From: Coturnix japonica
Taxonomy: Eukaryota; Chordata; Aves; Galliformes; Phasianidae
Reading direction: 5' to 3'
DNA length: 64,000 bases
Assembly: GCF_001577835.2 (NCBI RefSeq)
Contig: NC_029516.1
Span: forward strand, 160,563,911-160,627,910
Positions 28,601 through 37,600 of the stretch are shown here, in pieces (within the stretch, counting starts at the first letter, position 1; each line of letters starts with the position of its first letter). The notes below the pieces were generated by a model. That model did not search any database. It saw nothing but the letters and a program-made list of their open reading frames with translations, and was not told where the DNA came from. A program made the translations under genes and the position numbers.

Positions 28601-31600
28601 GTCATTTAAAAGGAAAAGATCCATCATAAATTGGGCTTTCTGGCGTGGCCCAGGCACCCACTTGGACAACGCTCCCCTCTCCTCGACATCTGCTGCCCCT
28701 GGGAAGCTCTTTGGGCTGCTGCTAACAGCCATCTGCGAGGACGACAACCTGCCCAAGCCTCTCCTGGTGAGTCCAGGCACAGGGCTGGCTCTTACAGTGG
28801 TGGAATGTCTTTGTGCAGCCAATGAGAACACGGAGATGCTGTGGAAATGGGACACCGCAATTACTCAAGCAGAGAAAACAGCAGGAAACCTCATCTATGG
28901 TTCCCAACAAAAACTTTGGTTTTTAACATACACTGTGGTCAGGCCTGGTTAATGCCAGACAGCTTGAGAAGCATGTGACTGCTCTGGGCTGCTGCTTCTC
29001 TATAGCCCATGTTGTAAGGCTGGTTCCCAAATCCTCACTTATGTGGTGCAAATAAACACCATACTCACGCATACTTTTCAAATCACTTGTAAGGTTTCTG
29101 TAGAATTCCCAACCACGAGCAGGTGATATCTGCTGTCCAGTATAGGCAGCCCATGCTTGCACAGAAATGCCACCTGCCCTCCAACCTTTCCAGAGCCTTT
29201 CTTGAAGACACCCACCCCAGGGCAGACAAGCACTCTGAGTCCTCATTTTTAGTCAGGAGGAGTGGTGAGGCAGTGGCACAGGGAGATGGTGCAGTCACCA
29301 CCTCTACAGGGGTTCAAGAGATGTGGTGATGTGGCACTGAGGGACATGGTTAGTGGTATGGCAGTGATGGGCTGACGTTTGGACTGAAAGATATAAGTGG
29401 TCTTTTCCAACCTGAATGATTCTGTGGTTCTGTGATTTTGGGTCAGGAAGGAATCCTGTTGTTGATGCAGCAATTGAAATGTTTACCAAAGGGAGGGAGC
29501 AATTCCCACCATGGACCTGCAGGATTGGACTTTATTTCAGCAGACTGGCTTCCAGCTGGAACAATGTGAAATCTATGGGGTTACATCAGTTTACAGTAAC
29601 AGATGTGTTTGTCTCTAAAGCTCGTGCTTGATGTGCTGCTTTATCATTTCCTGAACAGTGAATCACACCAGGACTTTTCAGGTCTTTTGAGAGCGTGGGT
29701 TTGCTATTTTCTTTTGAGGGGGCAGTGTAAATTTTTATCACTATTTAAATAATCCCTCTAGAGATGAGCCCTATGAGGACCTGGTGTCTCTTTCTCTCCC
29801 TTTGAGAGAGGAGCCAAAGCTGCATTTTGGAAATTTCTTCAAAACAGAACTACTAGGCAAATTGTATCTGAAGAAAGTGCAGAGTTACTAAGGATAGAAT
29901 CAGAGCTTGGTAGGTTTTGTGGTTTGAATCTTAGAACACTGTGTTTATGCCACAAAATGTAACTTGCTTTTGATTTCATGCAGCATCTCTGGAGAATGGA
30001 AAACTGCATCTGAGATATGAGGTGGGATTTATCTGCAAGAGAAGGGAGATATTAGGAATGAATGTTGCAGGCGTATTTGATATCTCTGCTGCAAAGCTCC
30101 AAACTTGATTTCACAGCTGAAGGGCTCTCTGTTAGTCATTGCCTCACTGAATTATCTTACACCATTAGCTTCCTTTGTGTAATCTTTTGGATTTACTACT
30201 TTTTTTTTCCAACTTTGATCTTGTGGCTATTTTATCCCAAATATATTTTAAAGGTGTTTGTTTATGCAGCGAGAGTGGTGTTTTGTCAGCAGAGCTGTAG
30301 ATCCCCACAAAACAAATGTAAATGCTGACATGAGTCCTGCTGCCTTGCGAGGTGCTCCTGCTGCACACACATTTCTTTCCACTTCTACAGGAGCAAGAAA
30401 GAAACATTAAGAAAGTAAAGATTAAAAATACAGCTTCCATTAGAGATATCTGCATTAATGTGTGCCAGGACCAGACTCTGAGAGAAGCCAGAAGCCTCTG
30501 CTTAGCCATTACTGCTAGAGTGGCTTGGTTTTGTGATGTCAGGCTCTCTCCTTTTGTACCTTTTCTTCCTTTGCCTTTTGATAACTCAGTCCTCAGACCA
30601 GTGTGTGCATGCACATAGTTACAAAGACTGTGTGCGTGTGTTTTCCCTCAGAAGAGATAAAGGTGACAACTCCCACATTGCTTAGAATCACAGAACTGCA
30701 GGATCATTAAGGTTGGAAAAGACCACTAAGATCAACTCGTCCAACTGTCAAACTGTCCCCACTGTACCCACTGACCACATCACTCAGTGCCACATCCACA
30801 CATTTCTTGAACCCCTCCATGGACAGTGACTGCACCACCTCCCTGGGCAGCCTGTGCCACTGCCTCACCACTCTGAGAAGAATTGTTTCCTGATATCCAA
30901 ACTGAATGTCCCCTGCTGCAGCTTGAAGCCATTACCTCTTTCTTAGAGCAAATCTTTGGAGAGGTGATGGTGGGCATGTCAGAGAGACAGCCCAAAGGAG
31001 CCAGCAGCCAATCCAGCCTTACAGCTGGTCTCACCAGCAGCCCTGAGCTGTTTGCAGAGTGCTGTTCTGCTCCCAAAGCCCAGAAGGGGCATAATCCAGC
31101 AATGATCTGATGGAGAAGTACAGGTGGATATAAACAATCGCTTTCCAAGCAGGTGAAATCTCCTTTTTTACAGACATCAGGGTGTCAGTTGGAACAGAAA
31201 TCATCTCTGATCGGTGCTGAGATTGAACATGCTGGTGAGCAGGGAGGGTTTTTTATCTATCTTCCTGCAGAGGGCTCTGCATTAGGTAGACAATAGCCTT
31301 TTCCCATGCCACAGCATTTATTTGTTTGTATGACTTGGCTAAAACTTACCCAGACCCTGGAGGAGATCGTCCATGAGGTCAGTGCTCAGCAGTGGTGGCA
31401 CAGTATTTTTGAAGGGATGTGTACCAAAATCAGCACTGCGGGCCATAGCTGTGCTGTACAGCTTGGCATTGTCTGGAGGAGAGCCCTGACCTGTGTGTGA
31501 ACTTTCTGAGGACTCAGAGGTTTTTGCCTGTGACCAAATTGGTAAAACAATATTACAGTGGTAAAACATGTTTCTGAGAAACCCTCTCTGCCTTTTAATT

Positions 31601-34600
31601 GTGTTTAGGATATGCTTTCCCTCCTGTACCAAGAAGGCCCTTCCACCGAGGGTATTTTCAGACGCTCTGGAAGTGCAAAAACCTGCAAAGAGCTCAAGGA
31701 GAAGCTGGATTCAGGAGCTGAAGTGGACTTAGCCTGTGAATCCATCTTTGTGACAGCATCTTTGTTTAAGGTATGTGAAAAATGTTCCTTTCTCCCTTCT
31801 CAGGTGAGAGCAGCACAGATCTTAGGCACAAACAAGTGGAGAAGACTTAGTAGGCTCAATTAAGAATAGTGGGCTGACACATTCACATCATTCTCTTAGC
31901 CTCACCTGAAAGTCAGTTAAATACCAGAAAGGCAGATTTGCAGTCCTGTTTCTTTATTCAGACCCTTGCTAGTATATCATGTTGCCCAACAAATCTCAGT
32001 TCATTTTCTCGTTGATTATCTTCTACAAACTTCTATGTTAAAAGCAATGTTGCTTGTGCAAAAAGCATCACAAGCCTTCACTAAAATGTCAGCTATAAGG
32101 AGCATATCTGTCCTCACAGTTTATTATAGTGTGTCCGTTTATGTGTAGTTTTTAGCTTAAAAGAAATTGTTATCATCCCCTCCTCATTCTGAAGCAAACA
32201 TTGCTTTGGACAAACAAAAAAAAACAAACAAAAAAACCCATAAATATATCAAAAAAAGCATTTCTCTTGCTGCCACATGAGAAGTTTTCATGGGTAAGAT
32301 ACCATTGCATTGCTGCTGATGGTTTAGGATGTGCATTTAAGAGTATAGGGGCCAGCATCATAGTAAGAGTGAATGTGTTATTTGTACAAACCGTAGCTTC
32401 CCTTACCTTAACTAGTTGTGGAAGCTGGGATTTGGGACTTGAGAAGCAGGAATTTGGGCTTCTTTCCAAGCTGCAGCAGTTTACCTGCCGCTATTTGAGG
32501 TTTTAGGAGACAAGAGCTGGAAGACTAACCCTGACCAGGGTAAATATTCCTTTACCACAAGGGACTGTGCCCAGAGGAAGGTAGGCTGGGAGTGCGTATG
32601 GTCTGGTGGTGTTGAAAGTTGTCAGCTGAGGGGAACAAATGAGCTATGGATGAATTCAAGTGATAAGTAAATGCAGACATACAGTATCAAAATAACCAGA
32701 CCCACTGCAGGGTTTTTTTTCAGTTCACCAACAGCAGATGAAGCATCCAAATACCTCCGTTGATAAGAAAGAGTGAGGACAGGTCAGGAAAAAATTCCAT
32801 TTTAGCATAATCCAAAGTGCTTCTTTATCTGAGATAGTTTTCTGCTGGTTTTGGTTGCTGTGTGGATCAAGATGCTTATCAGTTAGTGCTGCCCCACTGA
32901 AACATCCTCTTGTATCTGCATTGCTTCTTCCTATTTCCTCCCACCCTCCAGAACAGCTGTTCACATTTTATTCTTCTTTTCTCTGGATAAGGATTTTCTT
33001 CGCAACATCCCAGGCAGCATTTTGACATCCCAGCTTTGTGATAAATGGGTCTCTGTAATGGATCAAGGAAATAATGAAGAGAAGATAAAAAGTATCCAAA
33101 GGTAGAGTTACGCGTATTCTCTGTATTCTGCTTCTGTAAAATGATATCCCAGAATGCAGAATCCCAAACATTCCACTCAAAACTTGCAATTAAAAAATCC
33201 ACCAGTTTAAATAAGTGCTAAAATACCTTTGTATATGACAGAGCATTTAAACTCACATATATATTTAAGGGAGAGCCTATATGGGGCAAATTTCTGACTC
33301 TCTTTTGTCATACGTTTCTGCTTTGTGGATGCCAACAAATGGAATATCCTTTCATGGGAAACATGTACAATGTTTATAAACTTGCTGTCCAAGACCTGGA
33401 TTTCTGCCTGATACCAAAACCAGAGTTATCCACAGGGAAAATGGAGGTCCTGGGGAGCAAAAATCAATTCCTCATATTTTCTCCCACATTCATCTCTAAT
33501 GTTAGTGACTGTTTTGAAGATGGAATTGTAAATGAAACATGAGCTCAGTGACAAGGAAAGCCTCCACTCTGTAGATGATACCAAGCAGAAAATGGGCAAA
33601 GCTTATGTTATGGGGAACAGAGCTTTGTACACCAGTGAACCTGGTGCATGGTGCATACATACATACCTATGGCAACTAGAGGGTGGGTAGTGACAACTGG
33701 ACTTTTTGGTTCAGTGAACAGTGAACTGTCAAGCAATTTAGATGAAATACAGAGTTATCTTCAAGGTTTTTACTTTTTCTAGTCGGTAATTTGAAGAATG
33801 ACATTTGTACATGCTTTCAGGTTAATAGAGCAACTCCCCAGAGCTAATGTTGTTCTCCTGCGTTACATCTTTGGAGTACTACATGGCATAGAAATGCGAT
33901 CTGAAGAGAACCAGATGAATGCATTTAATCTTGCCATCTGCATTGCGCCCAGCCTGCTCTGGCCTCCTGCTTCCTCAACTCCTGATATAGAAAGTGAATT
34001 CACAAAAAAGGTAGGAGACACCACAATGTAGCAAACACAGATAACCATATCCCTATACAGCCTATTGGTTACCAAAGTGAGATAGTTGGTACCTCTTCAG
34101 ATCAGTTCTCATCCTCTTACCAGTGCTCCAGAAACATTCATAAATCCATAATTATTATCTGTCTGAGAAAAGGGGAGAGAGGTCATAAAGAAATACACAG
34201 TGCATTAGCAGAGGACTTCTGTCATTGAAAAGATCCCCAGTTGTGATGGCCTTGAACAGGACAGAGTAAAAATGAAAAAGATATATGTGTAAAGACCAGC
34301 AGTATTTGGACCCTAGTCAAGGGTCAGAGGGATGTAGATAGGAGATAGGACTGTAGTGGGTGTCAGGGAAAGAGATAATGGGATGAATGCCATCTACCAG
34401 CTACTCTTTTGCTGAAGAAGGTGGAATTTGGTATGATGTGGGAAACATTTGGTAAAAATAATTCTAGTGACAGGGTATAACATACAAGGCAGGGTGTTGT
34501 TGAGGAGATGCCACGTTGCTCTCTATGGCTCCCTCATCACCTGCAGAGCCACATCCCTGCATGCCCTGGCTCAGCACACCTGAGAGAGCTCAGGGATGGC

Positions 34601-37600
34601 TTATGGCAAGAGCTCAGGGCTGGGCCACCAGGGGATGGTCTGCTGGGGAGAGCCCCTCCATTTAGACTATTTTAAACACTTCATGGATGAGTAGCTTGCT
34701 TGTATTCCTCCTCTGTAAGATGAGTTTGCCCTGAATGTAATAATGCAAGATGTGACAAAACATCTCTCTCCTCTTGCTTTGTTGCAGATTTCCAGTCTGG
34801 TGCAGTTTCTCACTGAGAATTGCTGCAAGATTTTTGGAGAGGAGATTAACTCCCTCTTTGGAGAAATCCTGATGACTTGCAAGAGAGAAAGTGGCTCAGG
34901 TAACGAAGATGAAGTTTTGATCTTATTAGCCAATCCCAGACCAACAAAGATTGATTATAGTACATGGAAGGAGGCCATTCCCTCTTCACATGGTGTTCCC
35001 ATGTACTCCTGTTGTTTTTTCCTTACCCAAAGTATTGGTGATAGTCAGTGATCCATCTTGCCACAGAACTAAACCACACCACAAAAAGCTTTCCCTAAGA
35101 ATCCCACGCTTCTATTCCAGTCATCTGAGCCAATACGTTGAAAAAAGGGGAGAGGGAGCTTAGGGGAAGGTGGGGGGGAAATAAATGAAGAAAGAAGGAG
35201 GAAAGGAGAGAGCAAGAAGATTTCATCTCAAATACTGAAATTGTGTTCTAGACAGTGTCTTCTCAGTATTTCAGAAAGTCAGTGATCAACAAGAGTTACA
35301 GTACGGTTCTCGCTCTGTTATATTAGGGCTGAAAGCATCCTTTATCGTCAAGAGAGAGCTCTCCAGATGTTTAATGGAACAGGCAGGTTTTGCTTCTAGA
35401 GTAGCAAAGTCATAGAAGAGGGGACTGAAAATGGCCAGCAGTGTAGTTGGCTGATATGCAGTATGTTCCAGAATATCGTTCTTGTTCTTTTTCACACCTC
35501 ATCTCTCAGAAAACGGATTTTGACTGGAGGCTCAGGTCTCTCCTTAAATGAATGTAAAGCTGCATTTCTGCAAAATAGATTTTGATATAACAGGACTACA
35601 GTGAAAGTGGCAATGGCATTTGTCCTGGCATGCCAGACTGACTCTGTTGAAATCCAAAACTCTTCATGAATGACCTCCAGTGGAATATTGTGAAATTTGA
35701 CCTGTGCCCCTACCCAGAAATAGAACCACAAACTTGAGTCGTCAGTGTGCCCTTGTTGCTAAGAAGGCTGATGGGGTTCTTGGCTTCATTAGGCAAAGTA
35801 TCACCAACAGGCAAAGGGAGGTGAACCTTCCCCTTTGCTTAGCACCATTGAGGCCGCATCTGGTGTGCTGAGTCCATTTCTGGCCCCCCCAGTACCAGAG
35901 AAACATGGGCTTGCTGGAGACAGTACAACAAAGGGATGGCAAGATGATTCAGGGTCTGGAGCATCTCTCCTTTGAGGAGAGGCTGAGAGCTGGGACTGCT
36001 CCGTCTGGAGAAGAGGAGGCTTGGAGGGATCCCATCAGTGTCCATAGAAAAATGAAGGGAGGATGCAAAGAGGACATAGCCACGCTCTGCTCAATGCCAA
36101 GACAGGGAGGCAGTGGGCACAAACTGGAGTATTGGGGGTTCCCTCTGAGCACCAGATGATGGAGAGATGGAGCACTGGCACAGACTGCCCAGAGGCTGTG
36201 GGGTCTCCTCCTTGGAGATCTTCCAGAGCTGCCTGGTCATGGCCCTGGGCATCCTGCTCTGGGTGTCCCTGCTGGAGCAGGGCAGCCAATGGACCCAGAG
36301 GTCCCTGCCAGCCTCAGCCATCCTGTGATGCTGTGCTGCAACTGAGATCTCATACCCATGGCAGGTTAATGTGTCTGAGGAAGTTTTCCAGCAGGCACTG
36401 AGGCATGGTAACTACCCATACCTGAACTCAGTCTGCTGCAAATGTGAGATAAGTCAGCTTAGCATAGCCCTGAGCAAAAGAGATTAATGTAATTCCAATT
36501 ATCATGTCTACAGAACAGGGTACATGTGTGCACGGCTTAGCTGAATGAAGTGTGCCCTGCTTTCTTCTGTTGTATAGGAGAGAGAATGAAAGGTTAAATG
36601 ATGTTTTCACTGTTCAGTAACAAAAAGAAAGAAACATTCAATAATTTTCTGATTTAATATGCTATATATAAATTATTGTTCTGAGCTGGATTTTTTTGTA
36701 CTACTCAAGTCTTAACGTTAAAAGAAAAAAAAAGACCAACACCAAAGCACAAAGAAATCTTGTTTGTCCAATTACTCTGTGTTTCTTAGCTGAAGAGAAC
36801 CAGAACTGCAACTGACCGCTAATTTCAAGTATTTTTAGGCACCGTTTGTTTCTGAAATTACTGACATTTCAGTTTGAAGAGACTTTAATAAATGGCCAAT
36901 ATTCCTAAAATTAAAGGATACTAGCAAAAATAAATGCAGGCAGGCAGGGTGGTTCGGTCACTGACATGCTACCACTTGGTTTGTCCTTGCAGATGTGGCT
37001 TCCCTCCATCTGAATGACTCTTCCTATGATAGCCTGGAAAATGAGGCAAATGATGAAGCCGACTCCTCTTCCAGTGACTGGATCAAGAACCGAGATCAGG
37101 ATAACAGGAGCAGGGAGTCCATCTTCACTTTGAGTGACGGCGATTCAGAGCAGACTGAGGTGGATGAAATCCAAAATAAAACCAAATCGAAACAGTTGAC
37201 AATTTCTGTTGATGTACACCGTAAGTTTGCATCGCAAGAAAATTCAGAGAAGGAGTCTTTCTGCTCCAGCGCATTGGGCTTCACTTCGGCAACTACCTCA
37301 GGTGTCCTCAAAACCTTAAGGAGACACAGGCGCTCCTCAGAGCCCGCCATCGGCCTCCTTGCCCCCAGTTTTGTCCACGCTGGTGATGGTCACGAGAAGG
37401 CAGCACGCAAAGCCAGTTGCGATGTTGTCCTCTCTTATGAAGATGAAGACTATCTCCATCAGCTTCGGTCATTGCAAATGGAAGGACAAAAGCTTATCAA
37501 CCAGAGCTTGATCATAGGGATTAACATTGGTAAAAGTGACAACACAAACCAAAATCTTGAAAAGAAAGACTTGCCCCATTGCCTTCTGCCTCCAACGCCA

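Larger units (their letters stand above)
28767..31608 (+). other. ARHGAP20 intron (2.8 kb)
   Basis: Contains a plus-strand CR1 3' end (29246-29437) and a longer minus-strand CR1 (30686-31110). Nothing else is recognised. Confidence 0.75.

Noticed and set aside
28323-28952. 209-residue open frame around the RhoGAP linker exon
   Set aside because: Only 28588-28766 is coding; the flanking parts cross a clear acceptor and a GTGAGT donor, and phases with neighbouring exons fix the limits.
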